Below, piece after piece: positions 46,731 to 59,200 of a stretch of 64,000 nt of DNA (the first letter of the stretch is position 1; every line of letters begins with the position of its first letter). The DNA comes from Solanum dulcamara (Eukaryota; Streptophyta; Magnoliopsida; Solanales; Solanaceae). The stretch is from assembly GCF_947179165.1 (NCBI RefSeq), contig NC_077237.1:85908341-85972340 (forward strand), written 5' to 3'. Both the position numbers and the translations under genes were made by a program. The notes beneath the pieces were generated by a model that did no database searches, had not been told where the DNA came from, and worked only from the letters and a program-made list of their open reading frames with translations.

Positions 46731-49190
46731 TTTTGCCTTGCTGGTTATATATGATGTTTTAAATTTTATAATTTGGTGTTACCCACTTAACCTGGTTAAT
46801 TGGTTGGTTTCCTGGATTTGTACTCTCATTTTATGTCTAATTATTATTGTACTAATTGATAGTGTACTAAGCACTTAACTTAGAACGATTTTTTTATTTT
46901 TTTTAAATGTGTATATTTGGAACACCCATCATGGAGTGGGATCGAAAAATAGAATTGACCTGCTTTTAGGCTGTAAACTTGAACAGACTAATATATATAT
47001 ATGTTATTATTATAGGCGAATTTTATATCGAAATAAAAAAAAAAGCGAAAGCTTTATAAACCAGCTTTATAAGGTTTATATAATACACACACATTCGTAC
47101 GGTTTGTTAGGAAAATCAAATCATATGTACCATATGTTTGGTTCATGACAAAAATGATATCAAAATTTGATGCTCCTTCAGTATTCTGATGAGGACAAAT
47201 CTCAACAAGAATGTTAAGCGAGCCGATTTATTTTTTGATAAAATGCTAAATTGACAAGATTTTAAAGAAAAAATGTATATTACAGACGAATTCATATTTC
47301 TAAAACACAACACAAAATTATATGTATAAAACATCCACTTTTGAATTTGATAATAACGTAACTCAAAACCAAATTTATACGATTTATTAGACAAAATAGA
47401 TAATACGTGTCATCAAATCTTAATAATAATGATAAATCTAGCAAAAGAAATAAATTGTAAATTGCTGGATTAGGAAGCAGCCTTTTATTTTCCTTACATA
47501 TTAGTGGTGGGTTTTTCTTCTGTCCACAAAAGTAATAGCTATAGTATATGGCTCCAATTATAATTTGGAGTTGGTCACTCATTTTTTTTATTTAGAGAGA
47601 TTAATATATTTGTGGTTATTCTAATTATTCAGTAGTTTTCTCTATTTATCTTAATTTATAATATTAGACCTCTATCAAGAAAATATACAAGAAGTTTTGA
47701 ATATGAGATTCTTATTTGAGAGATTTATTTGTTCGATCACAGTTTCAATTGAAAAAATTATCTTCCTCAATCAATTCGATTATTTTTATCGATATTTCTA
47801 CTTCATCTTACTTTACTAAATATAAATAATTGACTAATTGTATCCTTGCAAATACACTTCAATAAATATCAAAATAATGCCCTAGTTCAATCAATAGAAT
47901 TAAATTATGATTCAAATACAAATCTCAATGATTGTCAACCCAAAATCAATAATTTAGGATTAGACTTACCTTAAACTTTTAAGATTTACTTATAATATTT
48001 ACAAATCGATATACAAAATAAAATAAAAAACTATTTGAAAATTATTTATAAAAACAATTATATTGTGTAGACCCAATTTGTTCACTCCCAAAGTTATGAA
48101 ATTTCTCAATTAGTATTATTGACCTTAGAAATTTTATAACTAATATTTGTCTTTTCAAAAGTAACCTTTACCCCCCACCTAACACAAATCCTTTAAAGAT
48201 ATTGTTCCATTTAACTATTTAATCATTTATTACTATTCCTAAAATAATATACAAGATATTTGATAGCGATGCTTGCCATCTACTAAATATTTTAAACTAA
48301 TTTTTTGACGTTCTTTTTGTAAAACTATCTCATTTTTTTAGTTAAGAATATATTAAAAATAATCTCTTTATTATATAAAGATAAAAGTAATTTTTTTTTT
48401 GTGTATTTTAGTCTTTTCAAAATTCACTTGAAAAATTACAATAAATATATTACTGTTGTTATTTCGTAAAAAGTCTTTTGTGCATTAACACAATCAACTT
48501 TTAAATAGAAACTCTATGTTTTATTTAATTATCTTGAAATTTGGTGATACATAACCTATTATAAAACTATAAATAAAATCTCCTCTTTTCTTTATTAGTA
48601 CAATTTTTCATAAATTTTGAGCAACGACGAACTAATTATCCTGTCGATCCTGAATAGCATCTTGCACAATTCACATCCTTCCTAATCATCCTTATTTGAA
48701 TGTTTAAGCTGTTACATATCTGATTGTGAAACTTCTTAAGCAAATTCTAATTAATTCTTTGAAAGCATTTTTTGATAAAGCTTACTTGATCAGTTACTAA
48801 AACATTCCAGATCTCGCCATCTCAAAGTTACATAAGCTATATCATTGTTTCGAATCTCCAATGGACAAGAACAATCTTAAAAAGATTGTACCTAGTGTTA
48901 TTCTCGTTAAGCTAGAGTTGATTAATCTTTAACTACCACGTATCATCTTCTGATACGTTCATGTATCAAACTCGAATTCTTACCCATGAAATTAACTTAC
49001 ATTTTAAAAAAAGAGAAATTAGACTTCAAATTCTCAAAATTAAGATGAATAATTTTCACATTAATTAAGTAATAATTTTCACTCTTTTTTAGTTTAGTAG
49101 GGGGACCAAGTAAGAAAGAGTCAAAACTTCAGGAGACCTATTGAAAAATGACAAATAGATCATTTAGAGCCGTTGATCTTTAACTTTTCC
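46731..49190. other. AT-rich spacer upstream of the RING gene
   Basis: No gene, RNA or intact element recognised. Contains TA-rich microsatellites (46992-47004). The ORFs here are low-complexity. Confidence 0.4.
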
Positions 49191-49484
49191 AAACACAATT
49201 TTGATCAAACGGCTGATATCTCTTTACAAGATTCAATTGGCATTACGGCATTTCAGCATTTGTTTGTTGAGGATTTGTTCGTCTTCTCTATTTAGTCTTC
49301 ATTCATTTTCATCAGCTTCCAATCCTACAGTCTCTCTCTCTCTCTTATATGAAGAAGGATTTTTTTTTCTTTGGATAAAGAAGAAGAAAACAACAAAAAC
49401 AGAAGAGAAAAAGGTGGATAAATTAAAGAAATAAGTTTTTTTTTGCTTTTGATTGATTGTGATACTGTAGTTTTTTCACTTTCT

Positions 49485-50495
49485 CGTGATTTTTTTGAAT
49501 TGGGTTTGGAAGTAGAATGAATTTTCAGTCGTTTTTTGAATTGGGTTTGGTAAAAAATGAATTTTAAGTCGTTTTTGTTTCAATCGTCTTTTGGATGATT
49601 ATGGTGATATAGTTCAGTTTTCTGCGATATCGCGAATTGGGTTTGGCGATAGAGAAGCAAATAATGAATTTTCAGTCGTCTATCTCAATCGGCCATAGCT
49701 GATTATGGTGCTATAGTTCAGTTTTCTGCGATTTTGCGAATTGGGTTTGGAAGTAGAGAAGCAAAAAATGATTTTTTAGTTGTTTTGTTTCGATCGTGTT
49801 TTGGTTGATTATGGTGATATAGTTCAGTTTTGTGCGATTTCTCGAATTGGGTTTGGAAGTAGAGAAGCAAAAAATGATTTTTTACTTGTTTTGTTTCGAT
49901 CGTCTTTTGGCTGATTATGGTGCTGTAGTTCAGTTTTCTGTGATTTCGTGAATTGGGTGTTGAAGTTAAAGAGGCTAAACAGAATTTTTGATCGTTTTTC
50001 TTTTGGTCGATTATGGTAATATAATTCAGTTTGTGGCGATTTGGTGAATTGGGTTTGAAGTTAGAGAGGAAAAATAAAGAGTTTTTAGTTCTTTTTTTCA
50101 ATTGTCCATAGTTGATTATGGTGCCATATAGTTCAGTTTCCTGCGATTTCGTGAAGGTGAATTGGGTTTGTGGAAGTTAAAGAGGCAAAAATGAGTTTTT
50201 TAGTCGTTTTTCTCAATTGTCCATAGCTGATTATGGTGCTATAGTTCAGTTTCCTGCGATTTCGTGAGTTGGGTTTTGTAGTTAGAGAGGCGGAGAAGAA
50301 TTTTCTATTGTTTTTTTCTGATTATGATACTATTATAGTTAACTTTTTTGCGATTTGGTGAATTGGGTTTGTGTAAGTTAAAGAGGCAAAACAGAATTTT
50401 TAGTTGTTTTTATCTATCTTCCATAGCTGATTATGGTGTTATAGTTCAGTTTCCTGCGATTTTGTGAATTGGGTTCTGAAGTTAGAGAAGGGAAA
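49485..50495 (+). repeat. Minisatellite of about 9-10 units, roughly 88-112 bp each
   Basis: Each unit contains GATTATGGTG, CTATAGTTCAGTTTTCTGCG, ATTTCGTGAATTGGGTTTGG, AGTAGAGAAGCAAAA and TTTTTAGTCGTTTT. GAATTGGGTT occurs near 49497, 49534, 49635, 49738, 49844, 49950, 50046, 50159, 50269 (as GAGTTGGG), 50361 and 50467. Units are diverged but in order. It lies wholly upstream of the RING coding exons. Confidence 0.85.
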
Positions 50496-50864
50496 AAGGA
50501 TTTTCAATCAGCCTTTTGTTTTCTTGTTGATCAGTTTTATTGGGATTCTATGTCTTATCTGTGTTCAATTTTTTTATTGATTGATGAACTTTACGTGCCT
50601 CAGATGAAAGTTTTGGTATCTACTTTTGTTGGTTTGAAGCTTCTTGACAGCTTTTAGTTTTCAATTTTTTATGGGACAGTGGTTGAATTCATACTGTATT
50701 GCTCTCTTATTTTTCTCTTATGGATGATTCTCTGAGGTTATCATTTATGTTATTTCCTTGGATTTCATTTATTTCTTTCACTTGTTTTTTAGTTTGACAC
50801 CCTTTTGTGCATTATCTAAGTATGTTGATGAAAAAGAATGTGGCTTTTGTTGTGATAGTATTAT

Positions 50865-50946
50865 TTTCGGAAACAACCTCTCTGTCTACCACACTCTACC
50901 CTCCCCAGACCCCAAATGTGGAAATACACTGGGTTCGTTGTTGTGA
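50865..50946 (+). mobile_element. TS-type SINE 3' tail
   Basis: CTACCACACTCTACCCTCCC, then AGACCCCAAATGTGGAAATA and CACTGGGTTCGTTGTTGTG match the conserved end of the Solanaceae TS SINE. It is a 5'-truncated insertion in the RING gene's leader intron. Confidence 0.65.
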
Positions 50947-51336
50947 TAGTACTATTGACAAGTTCGGAAAGACAATCTAAGGGGACAATTTTTGATGATA
51001 TTATGAGTTATTAGATATGAACTGTTATGATTTATGCTTGAAGCTTTTTGATGTTGATCCCCTAAAAACTAGTTGTCTACTTAATATGAATGAAGTGTCT
51101 CTTTGCTAGTAATCGCTAACAGTACTTTGAACAATTGAACTTGATCATTGTTCTTGAAATTTTAGAGATTGCTTCACGATTTTACGGAAATCCTGTTCTA
51201 TCGTGAGAGTTGTTGTCAGCTGCAAAAGAAATGTCTGCTTAGCCATATATAACTTCCTTGTTGTAAGGCCTAATAAATGATTTCTAATTTAAGGCTATAT
51301 GGTTTACACAGATATAAATGGTGTTTCGTGTAAGAC

Positions 51337-54245
51337 ATGGATGGATATTCTGTTAAAAGAGCTGGCAATGGGCTTGTCGCCCCCAGAAGAGGTTTAAGGG
51401 ACACGGCTGAAAACAAGGATAAAAATGTTCAGTATTGTCCTAGACTTGGATGTAGTGGCCGAGTCAATTATACTAAGAGTGCCAGAGTTGGAGGCATGGA
51501 GAAACCGAGACCACTAAGGCCTAGTTTTGGTTCTTCAAACGGAAAGGAAGTTGTTGGGAGTACATCTCTGACATCTTCTGGAATGACTAGTGCGAGAAGG
51601 TCAGGCAAGGAATCTCACGGAAAATACTCTTCTAACATTGAAAATAAGCTATCAGATACCAGTTCCATACATAAAGAACCAGAAGTCTTAAAACAGATGC
51701 AGTCATCAACAGAGCGTCAAATCCAATTTGATTCAGCAAAGAGAGATACTGGATCCAGCAAAGTTATATTTGCAGAAGGTTGCTCTAGTGGAACATCGGA
51801 CAGTAGACCTCGAAAAATATTTGGTCATGGACCTGGTTCTTCCAACCAAAAGAGTCCAATGAATTCCTCTGTTTCTTTGTTGTCTAAATCCATTAGTGCT
51901 GGGACAAGGAGCAGTAGTAGTGGGGAGGGAAACAGGTTGAGAAATCTGAAGTGCAATTCCATACCAGATGTCCTCCCATGTAGTTCTTCACCATCAGAAT
52001 CAAGTATTAGTCGAAGGGAGACAGTAAAAAGGAGAAATACTGAAGGTGAAAGCAGTTCATCATCTAAAGGGAAGAAAATGAGTGGGGCATCACCAAATGA
52101 AGGACGTGCAGTTCGTCCCGCTACTGGAATCTCCATATCTGATTCAAGAAGTAGTAGAAGCTCGGATTGTAGTGACAGTAATCGTGCTGTATCAGTTAGG
52201 ACCCGCAGGTCAATGAATGTGAGTACTAGGTTAAGGGGTCCTATTCAGGATTCATTGCAGACTAAGTCTTCTGGCTTAAGCCAAAATATACCTCAGCCTG
52301 AAACTCCAACTCTAGATATGCCTAGTTCATCCAGTCAATTTTTCACAGGTTCCTCGTCAAGTGATTATAGTGCATATAGTTTACCTGGAAATGATGATGA
52401 TGATGATGAAGATGAAGATGATGATTTATCTGGTGTAGTACCATTCACTTCAGCAGAAATCGGCATTAACCGATTTATGAACCGTGAAGCATTGCAGCGA
52501 TATAACATGGACGGAGTTGCTCAGGTATATTCTTGGATGGATTCAGATTTTAATCCACTTCTAAAGCTTTACTGATATTTAAGTATATTGGTCTTGCTTT
52601 TACTTTACAGGTATTGTTGGCACTTGAGAGAGTTGAACAAGATGAAGAGTTATCTTATGAGGTATTCAATGTTGATTATTTTCTTCTCGTGTGAATTTTT
52701 CTATTTAGGTTTGTGAATGAGCTCTTATTTTCTATCTACAGCGACTACTGGCGTTGGAGACCAATTTGTTCCTCAGTGGCCTTAACTTCTATGACCAGCA
52801 TAGAGACATGAGACTAGATATCGATGACATGTCCTATGAGGTCTGTTTTTATTTCATCTCTCACACCTTATAAGACATTATTACTCCCTCTGTTTCAATT
52901 TGATAATCTTATTAATGTTCTATAGTACTCATTTTTGTTTTCAAGAATTGTATATTTTGTCTTCAAAGTATGGAAAATCTATATCCTGAATCAAAAGTTA
53001 ACAAATTAAAAAGTTAGTCCTCATTGTTGAACCCCATCATTCATGCTGGTAGGATGGCAAAATAATTTTTGACTTCTGAATGGTCAACGGTGTTCTTTTT
53101 TGCAAGAATGGTTGAGGGTTATTATTTGAAGTTTTCTTAGCTGAAAGTACCTCAATTAAAGTTTTCCCACCAGTCTAGCATGATATCTTCTACATTGTCA
53201 GAAAAATGATATCTTTTTAATATCCATTGTCTGATAAATGATTTATTGATTTTTTTAAATAGGAATTATTAGCACTTGAGGAGAGAATTGGCTCTGTTAG
53301 TACTGCTCTGCCTGAGGAAGAACTATCAAAGTGCCTCAGGAGAAGCATTTATCAGGGTATGGCATCAGAAACAGAAACACTAGAAGCTGACGGGGATGGA
53401 GATGACGTCAGGTGCAGCATTTGTCAGGTTGTCGTCCTATTTTAAGCATATTTATCATTTGATTCATCATTCATAGGTTTCTTTTCCATGCTCGATATTT
53501 ATAGCATTGCATTAGATATTCCTTTGTCTATGACATATCTTTTCAAGTGGAGAGAAGCCGAATGCTATTAGATAGTATTCATCTAACAATGTTAATATTT
53601 TTTGGCTAGGAAGATTGTGTTTTTCGCTTTTGATCTTTATTTAACTAGTCAAATATTTCCCTCTTGTAATTCCTTCTTGATATTTCTCATGCTTGCTAGT
53701 TTTTTTTAGGACCTTAAAAACTGGTGAATCTTTTCCGAAGAAAGAATATATTTCCTTCATCTCCTAGACATTTCAGAAAACTTTGTACTGGTGTTTGTAA
53801 AATTGAATCCGGATCTCTTATTAATGCTTGTGTTCTTTCAATGTACGGGTCCATCGACTTTTTCAATACGTAATTTAGGCAGGTCTAATCATGCTGTCGA
53901 CATTTCCAAGCCTCTAATATGCTGTATCCTCTGTATGAGACAAAGCTTTATATATGAATCCTCAGCAAGCTTTATATAAGAATCCTCAGCAAGTTTGGAT
54001 CAGCTATATGAATCCTCATTGACCATATCGCGCTGTTTGAGCTCATCTCAGTCCAAATGAATAGAGTTACTAACCAATGCAATAATCATACGTTCTTGCA
54101 GGAGGAGTATGTGATTGGAGATGAAATAGGGAACCTGGGATGCGAGCACGGGTATCATATGGAGTGCATAAAACAGTGGTTTAAGCTCAAGAACTGGTGC
54201 CCTATCTGTAAAGCTGCAGCAGATTCATCGAAAACGCTATCTTAG
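51337..54245 (+). CDS. RING-H2 E3 ubiquitin ligase
   Basis: Five coding exons: 51337-52524, 52611-52661, 52742-52840, 53263-53427 and 54102-54245. All junctions are GT-AG and in phase 0, giving 548 residues. The N-terminus reads MDGYSVKRAGNGLVAPRRG, followed by a motif around CPRLGCSGRVNYTK. The next 330 residues are Ser-rich and disordered, ending in an acidic run (DDDDDEDEDDD). Two short repeats sharing LLALE lead into the RING. The RING-H2 reads CSICQ|EEYVIGD...CEHGYHMECIKQWF...WCPIC, i.e. C-X2-C-X14-C-X-H-X2-H-X2-C-X10-C-X2-C, with all eight zinc ligands present. It should transfer ubiquitin from an E2 to unknown substrates. The N-terminal motif recalls the Arabidopsis group that includes JUL1, but I am not sure of orthology. 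Confidence 0.9.
52884..53150. mobile_element. Stowaway-like remnant in RING intron 3
   Basis: TTACTCCCTCTGTTTCAATTTG is the left end of the family. The right end has eroded and the extent is a guess. It makes intron 3 longer than introns 1 and 2. Confidence 0.4.
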
Positions 54246-55677
54246 TTTCAAAATTTTTAGATACCTTAAACTCCAGATGTGGGAAAGCTGTAACAGTTTC
54301 CCTGTGTACAAATTCATCTGGGCTTGGTTTTTGTGGATTCCTGCAATTCAATTCTCATGTCTCTTTTTCTCTATTCTTGAACCCTTTTTCTCTTTTCTTG
54401 TACTTAAGTGCTCTTGCCATATGAAACAATAAACCCAGGCCTCCTTCTGGCTTTGTGGTGGTGAATGCTTTCATATTCATTTCCTTCAACCTTTGCTATA
54501 GTGTTTCACTAATTTGCTTGCTCTTATCGTGTTTTTATATCGATAAACACGTTCCATAAAGGGTTTATGCACTTCATTTTAGACCATTAGTCCATAAAAT
54601 ACCACCCCTTCTTCTCATAGGTAGGGATAAGGTCTGCGTATATTTTACCCTTTCTGACTTTATTTGTGGGATTACAGTTGGAGTCCGAGGCAAACTAAGA
54701 GGTGAGCCAGTATCAATTTGTCATCTTTTTCATATTATTGAAATACTTTAAGAATATTGAGAAAATCAAATACTCCTATCTTTTAATCAAATAGTACAAC
54801 AGGGATATATACTGAAGGTGATCCAAACCCCAATAATAACATTTAGCAACAATAAACTTAACTACGAAGTAAAATCAAATTATAATCCTCATGTTTTCTA
54901 AGGTTGTGACTATGTTAGCTTCACCAATATGAGCCTGAATCCTGTGACAAGTCAGTCATTTTGCTGATTGTTGCTATAAGAAGATTCACGGGTTGATTTC
55001 TCAGATGGTCACTCAACTAGTAGCTTTTATCTCTCAACTAGTAATCTTTTTGAGATAATAACTATTAGTTGAGTGACCACCTGAGAAATCAGCTCAAAGA
55101 TTCACTTCTTTCAACTATCAAAAGCACAAAAAAATGGAGTAGTTCACTTTCGCGATGGACTAGACTTCCACAAAGTAGCAAATAGGTGTACTCTCCAGCA
55201 TTATGACTGAAACCAGCATGGATGAAACCATTCACGCGGCTCCAAAATCATTGAGCTTTAGTTTTTTCTAAGCAGTTACTGCATTATTGTTGTACTCCCA
55301 TTACAGGAGCATACCTCTCAATCATTCATGTAAAAGGAATATACAATTCATGTCTACAAGATGAATTTGACATCCAAATCTAGCTATGATCCAAATATTT
55401 GTACATTTGAAGGGTCTTTTCGTAGGATATATTATAGAGGTGTTTTCCTCTATAATATCGAAAAAGAAAAGAATGCTACTTTGGCATTTCTCTCTATACA
55501 ACTTTAGTCCCCAGCGCTATTGTAAATCAGAACTATTCTATCTATACAACTCTAATCTCCAATACTATCGCAAAGTACAATCAGAAGAGGCTACTCGATT
55601 TCCCGGATCAGAGAATAAAGTCTCATCAAGTGACATTTCAGTATGCTCATTTACAGAATCTACCAGATTGTGGACTT
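54246..55677. other. 3' flank between convergent RING and UBP genes
   Basis: The first 200-300 bases are the likely 3' UTR of the RING gene. A TS-type SINE scrap is at 54616-54680 (GGATAAGGTCTGCGTATATT, TTGTGGGATTACAG). No further gene. The end adjoins the UBP stop codon. Confidence 0.45.
54992..55093. repeat. Small foldback repeat
   Basis: TTGATTTCTCAGATGGTCACTCAACTAGTAG pairs with TATTAGTTGAGTGACCACCTGAGAAATCAG, leaving a loop of about 35 bases. This is a common Solanaceae hairpin MITE. Confidence 0.75.
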
Positions 55678-56277
55678 TCATTTCTCAGGCTTTTCACAAG
55701 ATAAGCCAGACTGCGCGCATGCATTCGTTGGATCACAAAGAGTGCTATTCTGACAAACTTCCCCTCTGACTTCCTGCTTGGCACATTTGTCACGTGGGCG
55801 TTTCCCAAGAAAACCAGGGGTAAACAGTGGCTTTAACTTTGGCTTTTCACAAGACAAGCCAGACTGCGTGCATGTATTTGTTGGATCACAAAGGGTGCTA
55901 TTCTGACAAACTTCCCCACTGACTTCCTGCTTGGCACATTTGTCACGTGGGCGCTTCACAAGAAAACCAGGGGTAAACAGTGGCTTTAACTTTGGCTTTT
56001 CACAAGATAAGCCAGACTGCGCGCATGCATTTGTTGGATCACAAAGAGTACTATTCTGACAAGCTTCCCCTCTGACTTCCTGCTTGGCACATTTGTCACG
56101 TGGGCGCTTGTCGCGTGGCCGTTTGTCGCGTGGGCGTTTCCCAAGAAAACCAGGGGGGGTAGACAGTGGCTTTAACTTTGGCTTTTCACAAGATAAGCCA
56201 GACTGAGCGCATGCATTTGTTGGATCACAAAGAGTACTATTCTGACAAACTTCCCCTCTGACTTCCTGCTTGGCACA
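55678..56277 (-). repeat. 51-residue coding tandem repeat at the UBP C-terminus
   Basis: Four units occupy the end of the last exon: 56277-56092 (62 residues), 56091-55939 (51), 55938-55786 (51) and a final truncated 55785-55678 ending EKPEK. Each begins CAKQEV(R/S)GE(V/A)CQNSTLC. Complete ones end GFL(G/V)KRPRDK. In the first unit the KRPRDK end is expanded to three RPRDK copies. The units are nearly identical in DNA, so the expansion is recent. Confidence 0.9.
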
Positions 56278-59200
56278 TCTGTAGTCACCATTTGTGGCTA
56301 CAGAATCCTCTCTAGAACTTCCTAACAGAGACTCATAGGCAATTCCTTTACACGTCTCGGCTTCTTCCTCAATGTCGGAAACAAGGAATCTCCCTTCAGG
56401 TTTCTGTATTACAGCTTCATCAGAACTATCCATGAAGGACCAAGGAGATAACATTCTTAGGCGATAAGTTGCTTCATCCGCGCTGGCATCTCCAACATCC
56501 TGAAGCTCCTGCAAGACTCTACAACTTGCCCCAGAATCTACCATATCTTGATCCTCCTTTCCACCCTCAAAGGTGGTAACTGAGGACAACTCCTCTTCTG
56601 CACTAACAATCTCTGATCTATTATCAGTTGGCAATGAACCAGGATCAGCACACATAGCAGGACACACAGCCGTCTTATGACATTCAAGAGGTTGAAGTGG
56701 GGAATACTGCTTGCTTTCCGCTTTGAGTATAGCATGGTCCTCTTTATTTAGTGATTCAAGAATATATAAGGATGTTGGCCTGGCAGTCATCCTGTCGAAA
56801 GCAAAGGCAGCAAGATTATTTGATGCCAAGATCCATTCCTCCCATCCTCTATCCTACTTTTTCAAACAATTCCATACTTGAAAATGATACACTCCCTCCA
56901 TCCCATTTTATTTTTAGTTAGTTTGACTTGACAAGGAATTTAAGGAAAAAAAGACTTTTGAAATTTGTGGTCTAAAATAAGTGATGGATGTTTTTGTGCC
57001 TATAAATCATTTCATTAAGGGTAAAATGAGCGTTTTGAAGTTAAATTGTTACTTAAAATAGAATTGTGTCATTCTTTTTGGAACTGACTAAAAAGAAAAG
57101 TGAATCATACAAACTGGGCCAGAGGGAGTATAAAATTAAAACTGAAAGTAAAACTAAAAAAGCGAAGACAAACTCAAATATTGCAAAAATTTTAAAAAGA
57201 AGAAAAAAACAGGAATTTAAGATAGTAAACACCTACTTTTCCTAGCTTAATTTGTAAAAAGAAAATTCATCTGTATTTTCGTCATCACTTTCTATATATG
57301 AAAATAATTTTAAAAGAGTAGCATCGGAGGAAATGCATAAAATGAGTCAAAAATTGAAGCTAACTCATGAAAACAAGTTGTCCATTCGCAGATTACAGTA
57401 TAGTTCTGTTAAACAAAACATGTAAAATGGAAAGCCCATGTTTGAGACCAGAAGAGAGGTATGTGTAACAAGTTGAATTCTCAGAGGAGGAATGTGCAAT
57501 TCTCCTTGAGAATAATAATAACAATTAGTACTATAAAATTCAACTCTCAAATTCAAAAATGCTATAGATTTACTTGAGAAAATCATGTTTAAAAAAATAC
57601 ATTTGACTTTTTAAAGTAAAAGGGGTAAGTTTTATTTGCAGAGGAGTAAGTAAGCTTTGAGAGATCAATTAGACCATGGTTAAATGAAGATACCTGCTAT
57701 ATAAGAGCATGTACGCTTCCTCTGAAAGAACCACAGAAATATGAACATCAGCAACCTGAAATAAATTGTGAATTAAGACATGAATATTAGAAAATGAGAG
57801 GAAAAGAAGGTGACAAATGCACGATATGTATGGAATCATGGATTTCTTTTCATAGGAAGCTCATGAATATTTAAGGCTAGGCAATTGTGAATATTTACTT
57901 ATTAATGACTTGGACAGGAAGAACTACTTTACCCCAAGCACTTGTGTAGCAATATGCTAGCTTCAACATTATTGCAAAAATGAGACATAGGCTATCAAGT
58001 AACAAAGAGTCCCAAAAATGATGTCTATATTGTTGGAAGGACACAAAAACTTGCCATGCACCCCAAATGTGTATGAAGGAACACAGGGTGACGTTGAGAT
58101 CTACTCAATATATTTCTGTTTTGACATATACCAGGGCAAGTTTGTCTGTTACATGCATGTCGCCAGTTGCATAGAGCCAAATGTCACATGCCGTATTGTC
58201 TTACCAAAACAGGATTTTTTGTTTTCGTTGCAGTTTAGACCCATCTATTAAACCATACAAGACCAAAGGATCAGAAGGTTGCCTCTGAAGCTTCATTTTT
58301 GACAAATAGTATACATCCTCCAGGTGTGAAGAGAACACCACTATTGAATCTTTTGGGAGAACACACAGTAAAAAAGCGGAGACGAAGCCAGGGAAACAGA
58401 TGCCTCCTAAGTCCTACCTCAGTGTCATCGACTCTATACCAATTCCCACTGAAATCCTTGATGTAGCAGATATAATGACCATAAGATGATGCGTTCAACA
58501 TATCCACATGAACAATCACTGCATACAGCTGGAAAAAGTCATTGTGATCTCCTGCTTCACTCATGTTAGGATTAAGATCTAAATTTTCAGGAAAAATCAC
58601 CCTCTTATTTAGTTTGCCAAATCCCTCTCTCTGCAAAAAGATTTTAGGCCCAATTAGATGATGCTATCAGAAATCTAAAACATTGGCTCATACAAGGTTT
58701 GCTGTTTAACAACAACAAAAAAAAATTAATCTAGACAGAACAAGATGGGGGAGGGCAACAGAGAGAAAGACAATTTTCCAAGAACGCAAGAAAGGCATAA
58801 CATGGACTTGAGCAACCAGCACACTGCAGACCTAACTTCGGTACATCTGTAAAATCATAAATATCTTCAGCTGGACTTTCACGAGACACTTTCTTTTTTA
58901 TGCAGTGTTTAGTGTTAAAGCAGCTATAGAGCAAGTTCCATAGAAATCCTCAGAAGAGGTTCTAGCTGTTGTGACTTATTGAAAAAGTCAGTCTAGCATG
59001 TGATGCATAACTGAAATATGGCATTTACATCACACACACTTGAATTTCATTAAATATGATGAAGAGCTTGAAAAAAACATATTAAATAGCGAATTTCACC
59101 TATGATGTATGAGGAAGGATCAAATTGTGTTCAACAACAAAGATCTGTGATGTTGATTTCCATACGTTATGATTAAGCAAACTGAATGTTACACATTGTA

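Larger units (their letters stand above)
49200..51336 (+). promoter_or_regulatory. Leader and probable 5' UTR intron of the RING-H2 gene
   Basis: 49200-49435 has the look of a plant leader: a CT microsatellite (49331-49345, CTCTCTCTCTCTCTT) and purine-rich GAAGAAGAAAAC downstream. From 49436 to 51330 the T-rich text is intron-like. The region contains the minisatellite and a TS-like SINE tail (separate entries). No exact donor was fixed, so the exon boundary is inferred. Confidence 0.45.

Noticed and set aside
49718..50101. 127-codon minus-strand frame with repeated peptide blocks
   Set aside because: It arises from the minisatellite. Blocks repeat because the DNA unit repeats, and indels change its frame elsewhere.
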